DNA of 64,000 bases from Ruminococcus flavefaciens (GCF_900143025.1 NZ_FRCT01000012.1:32017-96016), one strand, 5' to 3'. Counted from the stretch's first letter, positions 14,839-23,295 are shown. Translations and numbers: made by a program. The notes: generated by a model not told the origin, from the sequence alone.

Positions 14839-17466
14839 ATGGCAAATAAGTATTGTTACCTTTTCTCTGAAGGTAATGCCAACATGAGAGAGCTTCTCGG
14901 CGGTAAGGGTGCAAACCTGGCTGAGATGACAAACATCGGTCTCCCTGTTCCTCAGGGCTTCACAATCACAACTGAGGCTTGTACTCAGTACTATGAGGAC
15001 GGCGGAATCTCTGACGAGATCATGGCAGAGATCAACGAGTATATCGTTAAAATGGAAGGAATCACAGGAAAGAAGTTCGGCGATAAGGAGAATCCTCTCC
15101 TCGTATCTGTTCGTTCAGGTGCAAGAGCTTCAATGCCTGGTATGATGGATACAATCCTTAACCTCGGTCTCAACGAGACAGTTGTTAACACAATTGCTGC
15201 AAAGTCAGGTAACCCAAGATGGGCTTGGGACTGCTACAGAAGATTCATTCAGATGTATTCTGACGTAGTTATGGAAGTTGGTAAGAAGTACTTTGAAGAA
15301 CTCATCGACAAGATGAAGGCTGAAAAGGGTGTAACTCAGGACGTTGAGCTTACTGCTGACGATCTCAAGACACTTGCTGGTCAGTTCAAGGCTGAATACA
15401 AGGCTAAGATCGGCGTTGACTTCCCTGACGATCCTAAGGAGCAGCTCATGGGTGCTATCAAGGCTGTATTCCGTTCATGGGATAACCCAAGAGCTAACGT
15501 ATACAGAAGAGATAACGATATCCCATTCTCTTGGGGTACTGCTGTAAACGTACAGTCAATGGCATTCGGTAACATGGGCGACGACTGCGGTACAGGTGTT
15601 GCATTTACTCGTGACCCTGCTACAGGTGAGAAGAAGCTCATGGGCGAGTTCCTTACAAACGCACAGGGCGAGGACGTTGTTGCAGGCGTTCGTACTCCTA
15701 TGCCTATCCAGCAGATGGCTGAGACATTCCCTGAGGCTTTCGCTCAGTTCAAGGAAGTTTGCCAGACTCTCGAAAATCACTATCACGATATGCAGGATAT
15801 GGAGTTCACTGTTGAAAACAAGAAGCTCTATATGCTCCAGACAAGAAATGGTAAGAGAACTGCACAGGCTGCTCTCAAGATCGCTTGTGACCTCGTTGAT
15901 GAGGGCATGAAGACAGAGCAGGAAGCTGTTGCAATGATCGACCCAAGAAACCTCGATACACTTCTCCACCCACAGTTCGATACAAAGGCTCTCAAGGCTG
16001 CTACTCCTATCGGCAAGGGTCTCGGTGCTTCACCTGGAGCTGCTTGCGGTAAGATCGTATTCACAGCTGACGACGCTGTAGAGTGGGCTGCTAAGGGCGA
16101 GAAGGTTGTTCTTGTACGTCTTGAAACATCACCTGAAGATATCACAGGTATGAAGGCTGCACAGGGTATCCTCACAGTTCGCGGCGGTATGACTTCACAC
16201 GCTGCTGTTGTTGCTCGTGGTATGGGTGAGTGCTGCGTTTCAGGCTGCGGCGACATCAAGATGGACGAAGCTAACAAGAAGTTCGAGCTCGGCGGAAAGA
16301 CATTCACTGAGGGAGACTACATCTCAATCGACGGTACAACAGGTAACATCTACGATGGTATCATTCCTACTGTTGACGCTCAGATCGCTGGTGAGTTCGG
16401 AAGAATCATGGCTTGGGCTGACAAGTACAGAACTCTCAAGGTTAGAACAAATGCTGATACTCCTGCTGACGCTAAGAAGGCAAGAGAGCTCGGCGCAGAA
16501 GGTATCGGTCTCTGCCGTACAGAGCACATGTTCTTTGAGGCTGACAGAATCGCTGCTTTCCGTGAGATGATCTGCTCAGATACAGTTGAAGGAAGAGAAG
16601 CTGCTCTCGCTAAGATCGAGCCAATGCAGCAGAGCGACTTTGAGGCTCTCTATGAGGCTCTCGAGGGTTGCCCGGTTACTATCCGTTTCCTGGATCCACC
16701 TCTCCACGAATTCGTTCCTACAGAAGAAGCTGACATCAAGCTTCTCGCTGAGTCACAGGGCAAGTCAGTTGAGGATATCAAGAATATCATCGCTTCACTC
16801 CACGAGTTCAACCCAATGATGGGTCACAGAGGATGCCGTCTTGCTGTAACATATCCTGAGATCGCTGCTATGCAGACAAAGGCTGTTATCAAGGCTGCTA
16901 TCAACGTTAAGAAGAAGCACGCTGACTGGAACGTTAAGCCTGAGATCATGATCCCACTCGTTGGCGATGTTAAGGAGCTCAAGTACGTTAAGAAGGTTGT
17001 TGTTGAGACTGCTGACGCTGTTATCGCTGAGGCTGGCGCTAACCTCGAGTACGAAGTTGGTACAATGATCGAGATCCCAAGAGCTGCTCTTACAGCTGAC
17101 GAGATCGCTAAGAACGCTGACTTCTTCTGCTTCGGTACTAACGACCTTACACAGATGACATACGGCTTCTCACGTGACGATGCTGGTAAGTTCCTCGGCG
17201 CTTACTACGACAAGAAGATCTTCGAGAACGATCCATTTGCTAAGCTCGACCAGACAGGTGTTGGTAAGCTCATGGAAATGGCTATCAAGCTCGGTAAGCC
17301 TGTTAATCCTAAGCTCCACTGCGGTATCTGCGGTGAGCACGGCGGTGATCCTACATCTGTTGAGTTCTGCCACAAGATCGGCCTCGACTATGTATCTTGC
17401 TCACCTTTCCGTGTTCCGATCGCTCGTCTCGCTGCTGCTCAGGCTGCTATCGCTGACAAGAAGTAA
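14839..17466 (+). CDS. ppdK: Pyruvate, phosphate dikinase
   Basis: The enzyme interconverts PEP, AMP and PPi with pyruvate, ATP and Pi, a central glycolytic step in many anaerobes. The 875-residue length is canonical. The N-terminal ATP-grasp domain starts GGKGANLAEM. The phospho-histidine domain has RGGMTSHAAVVARGMG near residue 450. The C-terminal PEP-binding barrel has FCFGTNDLTQMTYGFSRDD and HCGICGEHGGDP. Codon use is strongly biased (CTC, GCT, AAG), which suggests very high expression. The 3' end is the source of the repeats found at 23.3, 26.45, 29.63 and 34.4 kb. Confidence 0.98.
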   Translation: MANKYCYLFSEGNANMRELLGGKGANLAEMTNIGLPVPQGFTITTEACTQYYEDGGISDEIMAEINEYIVKMEGITGKKFGDKENPLLVSVRSGARASMPGMMDTILNLGLNETVVNTIAAKSGNPRWAWDCYRRFIQMYSDVVMEVGKKYFEELIDKMKAEKGVTQDVELTADDLKTLAGQFKAEYKAKIGVDFPDDPKEQLMGAIKAVFRSWDNPRANVYRRDNDIPFSWGTAVNVQSMAFGNMGDDCGTGVAFTRDPATGEKKLMGEFLTNAQGEDVVAGVRTPMPIQQMAETFPEAFAQFKEVCQTLENHYHDMQDMEFTVENKKLYMLQTRNGKRTAQAALKIACDLVDEGMKTEQEAVAMIDPRNLDTLLHPQFDTKALKAATPIGKGLGASPGAACGKIVFTADDAVEWAAKGEKVVLVRLETSPEDITGMKAAQGILTVRGGMTSHAAVVARGMGECCVSGCGDIKMDEANKKFELGGKTFTEGDYISIDGTTGNIYDGIIPTVDAQIAGEFGRIMAWADKYRTLKVRTNADTPADAKKARELGAEGIGLCRTEHMFFEADRIAAFREMICSDTVEGREAALAKIEPMQQSDFEALYEALEGCPVTIRFLDPPLHEFVPTEEADIKLLAESQGKSVEDIKNIIASLHEFNPMMGHRGCRLAVTYPEIAAMQTKAVIKAAINVKKKHADWNVKPEIMIPLVGDVKELKYVKKVVVETADAVIAEAGANLEYEVGTMIEIPRAALTADEIAKNADFFCFGTNDLTQMTYGFSRDDAGKFLGAYYDKKIFENDPFAKLDQTGVGKLMEMAIKLGKPVNPKLHCGICGEHGGDPTSVEFCHKIGLDYVSCSPFRVPIARLAAAQAAIADKK

Positions 17467-17639
17467 TTCGGAAATATACTCAGGTTGGCTATTTTACGCT
17501 GAATCTTGACGATGCTAAAGAGTACCTTTATGCGAAGTCCACTAAGCGTAGGATACTAAGCTGGCGTGATATTCACGTTAATGTGTTTATCTGAATAAAC
17601 AAATAGAGCTCTCACAGTTTCGGCTGTGAGAGCTTTTTT
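17425..17639 (+). repeat. ppdK 3'-end repeat, parental copy (A)
   Basis: This comprises the last codons of ppdK (ending AAIADKK), about 140 bases of trailer and the terminator. Copies B (23296-23520), C (26451-26509), D (29634-29673) and E (34384-34516) repeat all or part of it, in the same orientation, along the accessory region. Confidence 0.8.
17608..17639 (+). terminator. Terminator of ppdK
   Basis: GCTCTCACAG, TTTCGG loop, CTGTGAGAGC, TTTTTT. The same hairpin with small compensated changes closes repeats B, C and E. Confidence 0.92.
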
Positions 17640-17640
17640 G

Positions 17641-18450
17641 TTATAGTATTTCTTCTCCACTGTGCAGAGCAATGAGCTTATCTCCCATTATATCTTTCAT
17701 CATCTCGAATGCAGGAATGCCCGTGCAGTGACCGCTGTAAAATACGGTATCAAGCTGTGAAAGCTCCTGCGATGTCTGAATGATGACTGCTTTTTCTTCG
17801 TCGGTGTGCTCGCCCTCACGCTTCATCATGTGGAATCCTGTGATAACATAGTCGGGATAGCTGTCAAACAGTTCCTTGTATCGGTCAAGGATATTGAGTA
17901 TGCCATTGTGAGCGCAGCCCGAAAGCAGCCAGCGCTTACCGTTTTGTGTGATAACAAGACATTGCTCGTGGAAGAAATCGTCTTCGATCTTCTCATTGTT
18001 TTTTATACAGGACAGCTTTTTATTTCCCTGCGGATAGCACCGCCTGCCGGTGATACCACTGAACAGAAACAGCTCATCGTCAAGCCTAATATCACCGTCA
18101 ATCAGCCGGACATTAGGCAGATTGAGAATATCCGTATCAATGCCGATATAGCGATCGCCGTTGAAGTGGGGCTCGGCAGCCGACTTCTGCATGATTATCT
18201 GTGCGGTACGGTTCAGCTTTGAAAAAGGCAGTATCCCTCCCGAATGGTCGTAGTGACCGTGACTCAGTATCACAGTATCGACAGCAGACAGGTCTATACT
18301 GAGAGCTTCTGCATTCTTCACAACAGCGTCAGTCTGCCCGGTGTCAAGCAGGAGTTTATGTTTTTCAGTCTCAATATAGATGCTGAGACCATGCTCTGCA
18401 ATACAGTTTTCATTACCGCAGGAATTTTCTACAAGTGTGACGATCCTCAT
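17641..18450 (-). CDS. Metallo-beta-lactamase-fold hydrolase
   Basis: The 269-residue protein carries the metal motif SHGHYDHSGG near residue 60, with LLDTGQTDAV before it and GCAHNGILN and GFHMM later. It resembles the cytoplasmic MBL-fold group annotated as dihydropterin-type or 7,8-dihydropterin-6-methyl phosphate synthase-like proteins, often found next to C_GCAxxG_C_C and NifX-like genes. The substrate is unknown. Its ATG overlaps the stop of the preceding gene by four bases (ATGA), so translation is probably coupled. It is the last gene of a three-gene minus-strand operon. Confidence 0.85.
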   Translation of the reverse strand: MRIVTLVENSCGNENCIAEHGLSIYIETEKHKLLLDTGQTDAVVKNAEALSIDLSAVDTVILSHGHYDHSGGILPFSKLNRTAQIIMQKSAAEPHFNGDRYIGIDTDILNLPNVRLIDGDIRLDDELFLFSGITGRRCYPQGNKKLSCIKNNEKIEDDFFHEQCLVITQNGKRWLLSGCAHNGILNILDRYKELFDSYPDYVITGFHMMKREGEHTDEEKAVIIQTSQELSQLDTVFYSGHCTGIPAFEMMKDIMGDKLIALHSGEEIL

Positions 18451-18920
18451 AGTTCAGCACCTCTTGGAGGATTTTCTTCAAGATAGCGGTCAAGTATCTC
18501 CGCAGCAGTTCTTACAAATTTCACGCAAGGTCTGACTTTGTAGTATTGCTCAGTACGTTTTTCGGGAGTTGGTGTACTTGTTACCGCAAGTCCTTTCAAA
18601 AGATCTCGGCAGATGATCGTTTCGTGCCTCTTGCGAAATTCCTCTGCAAGATACTGTATACGCTGATAATGCGCCGCTTTCAAATTGTCATCGGATTCGA
18701 TGCCCTGTCCGTAGATAATTCCTGCCACCATGAACATAGCGGAACAGGTGCCGCATACCTCACGCAGCCGTCCCATTCCACCGCCGAATGATGATGAAAG
18801 CCTTTTGGCAAGTTCCTCGTCCATGCCTGTCACATCAGAAAATGCAACAAAAACAGACTGAGCGCAGTTATATCCCTGTGTGAAAAGAGCGACTGCCTTT
18901 TCGGTATGATCGTATTTCAT
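18447..18920 (-). CDS. C_GCAxxG_C_C family redox protein
   Basis: The 157-residue protein has the family pattern of spaced cysteines: a first Cys in YNCAQSVF near residue 19, the CGTCSA motif near 56, then a Cys in ICRDLL and one in PCVKFV near the C-terminus. Such proteins are thought to bind a metal or form redox disulfides, and occur with metal and redox genes. A second member is encoded at 21354 in the same module. It overlaps the upstream DUF134 gene by one base. Confidence 0.85.
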   Translation of the reverse strand: MKYDHTEKAVALFTQGYNCAQSVFVAFSDVTGMDEELAKRLSSSFGGGMGRLREVCGTCSAMFMVAGIIYGQGIESDDNLKAAHYQRIQYLAEEFRKRHETIICRDLLKGLAVTSTPTPEKRTEQYYKVRPCVKFVRTAAEILDRYLEENPPRGAEL

Positions 18921-19651
18921 CAGTGATTACCGCAGCTATGGCTGCCGCAGCCATGATCTCCGCAGGAATGACCTTCGCCGTGTTCATGATCGTGATGATC
19001 GCAGGTAGGGTTCTCATTCTGAACAAGTGTCTGTGCAAGGAAAGCCTGCACCGCTTCATCAGCACTTCCCATATTTCCTCCGTAGAGGGTGATGCCAGCC
19101 TCCTGCATCGCCATCTGTGCACCGCCGCCGATACCTCCGCAGATCAGAACGTCAGCCTGAGCGTTTTTCAGGAATCCCGCAAGCGCACCATGCCCTGCAC
19201 CCATTGTTCCAACTACCTGCTCGTTGATGATCTTTCCGTCAGCAACGTCATAGAGCTTGAACTGCTCTGTTCTGCCGAAATGCTGAAAGATCTGTCCGTT
19301 TTCATAGGTTACTGCGATTCTCATAATAGTGCTTCCTTTCCGTGCGATCTTCTCCGAGATCGTGTTATCAAGAGTATAATTTCCGCCTGAAATGACGATG
19401 CGTCTGCCCTCGACCAAAGCCTGAGCAAGTTTTTTTCTTGCGGTATCATAGATTGCCGTGACGGTCGTTCTCGCCACGTTCATCTCCTGAGCACACTGTT
19501 CCTGCGTCTTTGACTGATAATCTATCAGACGTATCGTTTCAAACTCGTCAAGCGACATAACGACCGTATCGTTTGCCTTATCCTGATCGGGGGCAAAGCT
19601 CCAGTAATCGGGATAACAACAGATACGGCGTGATTTCTGAGGTCTTGGCAT
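18920..19651 (-). CDS. DUF134 DNA-binding domain fused to a NifX-like domain, with a His/Cys tail
   Basis: In this 243-residue fusion, residues 1-100 are a DUF134 helix-turn-helix domain (MPRPQKSRRICCYPDYW, LDEFETIRLIDYQSKTQEQCA). Residues 108-215 are a NifX/NifB-type dinitrogenase-cofactor fold (MRIAVTYENGQIFQHFG, ICGGIGGGAQMAM). The last 30 residues are dense in His and Cys (CDHHDHEHGEG, SCGDHGCGSHSCG), a likely metal site. It may be a metal-responsive regulator. Two TGACTTATGTC boxes overlap its own promoter, so autoregulation is plausible. GAAAGGAG is 8 bases before the ATG. Confidence 0.85.
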   Translation of the reverse strand: MPRPQKSRRICCYPDYWSFAPDQDKANDTVVMSLDEFETIRLIDYQSKTQEQCAQEMNVARTTVTAIYDTARKKLAQALVEGRRIVISGGNYTLDNTISEKIARKGSTIMRIAVTYENGQIFQHFGRTEQFKLYDVADGKIINEQVVGTMGAGHGALAGFLKNAQADVLICGGIGGGAQMAMQEAGITLYGGNMGSADEAVQAFLAQTLVQNENPTCDHHDHEHGEGHSCGDHGCGSHSCGNH

Positions 19652-19667
19652 AATAGCATCTCCTTTC

Positions 19668-19708
19668 TGACTTATGTCGATTATAGCATATTTCTTGACT
19701 TATGTCAA
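19668..19708 (-). promoter_or_regulatory. Promoter and paired operator boxes of the DUF134-NifX operon
   Basis: On the minus strand TTGACA (19708-19703), 17 bases, TATAAT (19685-19680). The 11-mer GACATAAGTCA appears twice, 28 bases apart. One copy overlaps the -35 element as the palindrome CTTGACATAAGTCAAG, the other lies just after the -10. This is a classic repression layout. Confidence 0.7.
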
Positions 19709-19732
19709 GTATATTATTGGCATTTTCGGATA

Positions 19733-19761
19733 TTGACGGATATTGCTTCATTTGGTATAAT
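19733..19761 (+). promoter_or_regulatory. Promoter of the CHR transporter pair
   Basis: TTGACG (19733-19738), 17 bases, TATAAT (19756-19761), divergent from the DUF134-NifX promoter. Confidence 0.75.
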
Positions 19762-19781
19762 TTTTCTGTAGGAGTGATATT

Positions 19782-20339
19782 GTGAATAAGAATCTTGATT
19801 TGTTCCTGACCTTCATGAAAATCGGAGCTTTCACCTTCGGTGGCGGTTATGCGATGATACCGCTCATACAGCGCGAGGTCTGTGATAATAAGCATTGGCT
19901 GAATGAGGATGATATACTTGAAGTTGTTGCGATAGCAGAATCAACACCGGGGCCGGTTGCGATCAATGCTGCTACCTTTGTAGGCAGCCGTACCGCCGGA
20001 ACGCTCGGTGCTGTCTGCGCAACGCTGGGTGTTGTTCTTCCGTCGTTCCTTATTATCTCGCTTATTTCTTTTATCCTGAAAGCCTTTCAGGAGTCAAGAG
20101 CCGTGCAGTATGCCTTTATGGGTATCCGTGCAGGTGTTCTTGCATTGATACTCAAAGCAGTATATACTATGTTCATGGCGACTAAAAAGCACGCTGTTTC
20201 CTATGTTATCATGGCATCGGCATTGGTGCTGACAGCTTTTCTGAAAATAGATGCGGTGTTCGTGATCATTGGCTGTGCAATATTCGGGCTTATATGGTCG
20301 CTGATATTCAGAAAGGAGCAGAGCGATGATATGGATTGA
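19782..20339 (+). CDS. Chromate-transporter-family half protein 1
   Basis: A 185-residue single CHR-domain membrane protein starting at GTG, with AGGAG 7 bases upstream. It begins FLTFMKIGAFTFGGGYAMIP and has the family STPGPVAINAATFVG motif. Single-domain CHR proteins work as pairs encoded by adjacent genes, as here. CHR proteins efflux chromate in some bacteria, but many gut homologues have unknown substrates. The next gene overlaps it by 14 bases. Confidence 0.9.
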   Translation: MNKNLDLFLTFMKIGAFTFGGGYAMIPLIQREVCDNKHWLNEDDILEVVAIAESTPGPVAINAATFVGSRTAGTLGAVCATLGVVLPSFLIISLISFILKAFQESRAVQYAFMGIRAGVLALILKAVYTMFMATKKHAVSYVIMASALVLTAFLKIDAVFVIIGCAIFGLIWSLIFRKEQSDDMD

Positions 20340-20892
20340 ACTATTTCTGACCTTCCTGAAGATCGGTGCGTTTACGTTCGGCGGCGGATATGCAATGCTT
20401 CCTCTGATACAGAGCGAAGTCGAGCGTCACGGCTGGCTTACGCAGGCGGAGGTCGTGGATTTCATTGCTGTAAGTGAAAGCACACCTGGGCCGCTGGCGA
20501 TCAATATGGCTACATTCGTCGGCATCCGCACCGGCGGAGTGCTTGGTGCTGTTTGTGCAACACTCGGAGTAGTTCTACCGTCCTTTGTGATTATCCTGAT
20601 CGTAGCGAAGTTTTATGAAAAGTTTCGCAAGAGCCGTGCTGTTGACGGTGTGATGTACGGTCTGCGTCCTGCTGTGATAGGGCTTATCGGTGCAGCATTC
20701 CTGTCTGTGGGAATGACGGTTTTCTTTCCTGATGGATTGCAGACTGCTGAATTGTCAGGGGCAAGCTTCTGGCTATCACTTGGAATATTCGTTATTGGTG
20801 CAGTGCTTGCTTTCAAGAAACTGCACCCGATAGCGATCATAGGCATTTCTGCTGTTATCGGCATATTGGCAGGATATGGACTTGGATTATAA
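20326..20892 (+). CDS. Chromate-transporter-family half protein 2
   Basis: A 188-residue CHR-domain membrane protein, similar to its neighbour (FLTFLKIGAFTFGGGYAMLP, STPGPLAINMATFVG). AAAGGAG stands 7 bases before its ATG inside the end of the first gene, so the two subunits are probably made in equal amounts and assembled as a heterodimer. The transported anion is not evident. The 14-base overlap and same-strand order indicate one transcript. Confidence 0.9.
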   Translation: MIWIELFLTFLKIGAFTFGGGYAMLPLIQSEVERHGWLTQAEVVDFIAVSESTPGPLAINMATFVGIRTGGVLGAVCATLGVVLPSFVIILIVAKFYEKFRKSRAVDGVMYGLRPAVIGLIGAAFLSVGMTVFFPDGLQTAELSGASFWLSLGIFVIGAVLAFKKLHPIAIIGISAVIGILAGYGLGL

Positions 20893-20912
20893 TAGAATTC
20901 AGAAAAAACATA

Positions 20913-20950
20913 TTGACATTTTTCTATGCGTATGATATAATATAGAAAAT
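20913..20950 (+). promoter_or_regulatory. ArsR-gene promoter with inverted-repeat operator
   Basis: TTGACA (20913-20918), 17 bases, TATAAT (20936-20941). The arms ATTTTTCTAT (20918-20927) and ATAGAAAAT (20942-20950) bracket the -10, a typical site for repression by the ArsR product. Confidence 0.7.
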
Positions 20951-20970
20951 CTTCAATATGAGGTGAGAAC

Positions 20971-21279
20971 GTGGAGTTATCAAACAAGCAGATCACGGTA
21001 ATATTCAAAGCCCTGTGTGATGAAAACAGAGTTCAGATATTCAGAATCCTGCAAAACGGCGAACTATGCGCCTGTCATCTTCTTGAGGAGCTTCACCTGA
21101 GTCAACCGACACTCTCTCACCATATGAAGGTGCTCTGCGACAGCGGACTTGTGGTCGGCAGAAAAGATGGCAAGTGGATGCACTACTCTATTTCGCAGGA
21201 AGGTGCTAAGATCGCTATGGACTGCCTGAAAGAGATCACGGCAGTAAACAAAAGCGAATGTAAATGCTGTAATAAGTAA
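20971..21279 (+). CDS. ArsR/SmtB-family metalloregulator
   Basis: A 102-residue winged-helix repressor starting at GTG. The recognition region reads LHLSQPTLSHHMKVL. A thiol pair lies in ELCACHLLEEL at the alpha-3 position used by arsenic sensors, and the tail ends ECKCCNK with three more Cys. This suggests sensing of arsenite or another thiophilic metal(loid). It precedes a C_GCAxxG_C_C protein, an ArsP-like permease and a thioredoxin, which it probably controls. A 10-bp-arm hairpin follows the stop. Confidence 0.9.
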   Translation: MELSNKQITVIFKALCDENRVQIFRILQNGELCACHLLEELHLSQPTLSHHMKVLCDSGLVVGRKDGKWMHYSISQEGAKIAMDCLKEITAVNKSECKCCNK

Positions 21280-21302
21280 GCCGTATGGTCATACGGCTTT
21301 AA
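21278..21302 (+). terminator. Hairpin after the ArsR gene, partial terminator
   Basis: AAGCCGTATG and CATACGGCTT are perfect 10-bp arms with a two-base gap, followed by only a few T. It may attenuate rather than stop transcription into the next genes. Confidence 0.55.
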
Positions 21303-21353
21303 ACAGCGGGAACAAATCGATACATCTAAATATAACAATCGGAGGATAAGAAA

Positions 21354-21800
21354 ATGGATAATGTTTCAAAAGCAGTACAGTATTATGAAAATGGCTATAT
21401 GTGTTCGCAGGCGGTATTTGCTGCGTTTGCGGAGGAGTTCGGCATTACCGAAAAACAGGCATTCCAGATAGGTGCTTGTTTCGGCGGAGGAATGTGCAAG
21501 GGCGAGGTCTGCGGTGCGTGTACGGGTGCGCTTATGGTACTTGGCATGAAGTACGGACAGTTCGACCTCAATGACACAGCAAGCCGTGCAAAAGGCCGTG
21601 ATATGGCAGTTAAGTTCCTTGATGAGTTTGAGAAGCGCAAGGACTCATATATCTGTCGTGACCTTCTTGGCTGCGACCTCAGGAATGAGGAAGACAGGAA
21701 CAAAGCAAGGTCAAACGGACTATTCAGAACGCTCTGTCCGGAAATGGTCAGGACAGCAGCAGAGATACTGACCGAAATACTCGGAGGCGATGAAGAATAG
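21354..21800 (+). CDS. C_GCAxxG_C_C family redox protein (second copy)
   Basis: The 148-residue protein has the family cysteines: YMCSQAVF near residue 17, a Cys in IGACFGGGMCKGEVCGACTGA, ICRDLLGC, and LCPEMV near the end. It is a divergent paralogue of the 18447 gene with two extra cysteines. It overlaps the following permease gene by one base and lies between the ArsR repressor and the permease. A role in metal(loid) or redox handling is inferred from context. Confidence 0.85.
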   Translation: MDNVSKAVQYYENGYMCSQAVFAAFAEEFGITEKQAFQIGACFGGGMCKGEVCGACTGALMVLGMKYGQFDLNDTASRAKGRDMAVKFLDEFEKRKDSYICRDLLGCDLRNEEDRNKARSNGLFRTLCPEMVRTAAEILTEILGGDEE

Positions 21801-22795
21801 TGTGGAACTTTATCCAGGATGAGATATTCGGCATGAAATGGCTGAACAGGCTTATCGGCTCTTTGCTGACCGTCTGCGGTCTTGATACTGAAAGCAAACT
21901 GGGCGGCAGTCTGCAGTTCTTCATCTATGATACGATAAAGATCATGATACTGCTCGGTTTTCTGATTTTCGTGATAACCTATATACAGAGTTATTTCCCT
22001 CCTGAAAGAACGAAGGAGATACTTGGCAGATTTCACGGTATCGGCGCAAATTGTATCGCGGCTTTGCTCGGCACTGTCACGCCTTTCTGCTCCTGTTCCT
22101 CAATACCGCTGTTCATGGGCTTTACAAGTGCAGGACTTCCGCTGGGAGTGACGTTTTCATTTCTTATATCATCGCCAATGGTTGACTTAGGATCGCTTGT
22201 TTTGCTGATGAGTATTTTCGGCTGGAAGGTCGCTGTTATATATGTGATAGTGGGACTTGTAATTGCAGTTGCAGGCGGTACGCTTATCGAAAAGCTGCAC
22301 CTTGAAGATCAGGTGGAGGAGTTTATCCGTAACAGAAAGAGCATTGACACTCCGCAGAACGAGCTTACAAAGCGTGACAGGCTGAAATACTCATGTAAAC
22401 AAGTCACGGGAACAGTGAAAAAGGTCTTGCCCTATATCCTTATTGGTGTTGGTATCGGTGCGGTCATACACAACTGTATACCTGAGAAATGGATAGTAAA
22501 CGTTCTTGGCACCGGAAATCCCTTTGGAGTTATCCTTGCTGCGATATGTGGAATACCGATGTACGCCGATATATTCGGCTGTATCCCCATTGCAGAAGCG
22601 CTTGTCGCAAAAGGAGCAAATCTCGGCGTAGTTATCGCTTTTTTGATGGGCGTTATCACGCTCTCACTACCGTCAATGATAATGCTGAAAAAGGCAATAA
22701 AGCCTAAGCTGCTTTGCATTTTCATCGCTATCTGTACGATCGGAATTATCCTTGTCGGATATTTCTTTAATCTCATTCAGAATTACATCATTTAG
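21800..22795 (+). CDS. ArsP/DUF318-type permease
   Basis: A 331-residue polytopic membrane protein starting at GTG, which overlaps the upstream TAG. The signature TPFCSCSSIPLF near residue 95 is the Cys motif of the ArsP/UPF0718 permease family, some members of which export trivalent organoarsenicals. A second half repeats the fold (GIPMYADIFGCIPIAEAL). A long cytoplasmic loop separates the halves. It is followed 12 bases later by a thioredoxin, a common pairing for this family. Confidence 0.88.
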   Translation: MWNFIQDEIFGMKWLNRLIGSLLTVCGLDTESKLGGSLQFFIYDTIKIMILLGFLIFVITYIQSYFPPERTKEILGRFHGIGANCIAALLGTVTPFCSCSSIPLFMGFTSAGLPLGVTFSFLISSPMVDLGSLVLLMSIFGWKVAVIYVIVGLVIAVAGGTLIEKLHLEDQVEEFIRNRKSIDTPQNELTKRDRLKYSCKQVTGTVKKVLPYILIGVGIGAVIHNCIPEKWIVNVLGTGNPFGVILAAICGIPMYADIFGCIPIAEALVAKGANLGVVIAFLMGVITLSLPSMIMLKKAIKPKLLCIFIAICTIGIILVGYFFNLIQNYII

Positions 22796-22807
22796 GAGGA
22801 ATATATC

Positions 22808-23158
22808 ATGGCATTATTTGGTAAGAAAAAGGAAGAGAAGAAAGAGGAAACTTCATGCTACTGTTGCGGCGGAGAGCAGACTGCAACTGAGACAGCTTCG
22901 ACTTGCTGTGGTGAAAAGGTTGACGGTATCTGCTGTATCAAGGTTCTCGGTTCAGGCTGCAAAGCCTGTCATCAGCTCTACGATAACACTGTCAAGGCAG
23001 TTGAGGGAATGGGCATCGAGGTCGAGTATGTCACAGACTTGCAGAAGATAATGGAGTACGGTGCAATGTCAATGCCTGCGCTCGTTGTCAATGAGAAGCT
23101 CGTTTCATCCGGTAAAACTCTTAAGTCTGCGGAGATATTAAAGATAATAGGCAAATGA
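22808..23158 (+). CDS. Thioredoxin-family small redox protein with Cys-rich N-terminus
   Basis: A 116-residue protein. The C-terminal 75 residues match the redox-active disulfide protein 2 type of thioredoxin (LGSGCKACHQLYDN, AMSMPALVVNEKLV). The N-terminal extension is Lys/Glu-rich and then has CYCC, TCC and ICC clusters, which could bind thiophilic metal. AGGAGG precedes the ATG. It ends the ArsR-permease transcript with a terminator 10 bases later. It may reduce the permease or its substrate; this is inference. Confidence 0.88.
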   Translation: MALFGKKKEEKKEETSCYCCGGEQTATETASTCCGEKVDGICCIKVLGSGCKACHQLYDNTVKAVEGMGIEVEYVTDLQKIMEYGAMSMPALVVNEKLVSSGKTLKSAEILKIIGK

Positions 23159-23166
23159 CAATATTT

Positions 23167-23195
23167 AAGGCAGCCGTAATGGCTGCCTCTCTTTT
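23167..23195 (+). terminator. Terminator of the ArsR-permease-thioredoxin operon
   Basis: GGCAGCC, GTAAT loop, GGCTGCC, then TCTCTTTT. Confidence 0.85.
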
Positions 23196-23295
23196 ACGTT
23201 CCTGATTTTGTTCTATGCAATTATAACAGTTGACAATGGAGAACTTTTACAGCATCATATTTACGGCTAAATATAGCCGTTTATCGATTAAATTG

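Noticed and set aside
17174..17509. Ser/Leu-rich ORFs within and across the end of ppdK
   Set aside because: They are alternative-frame shadows of a gene with extreme codon bias.
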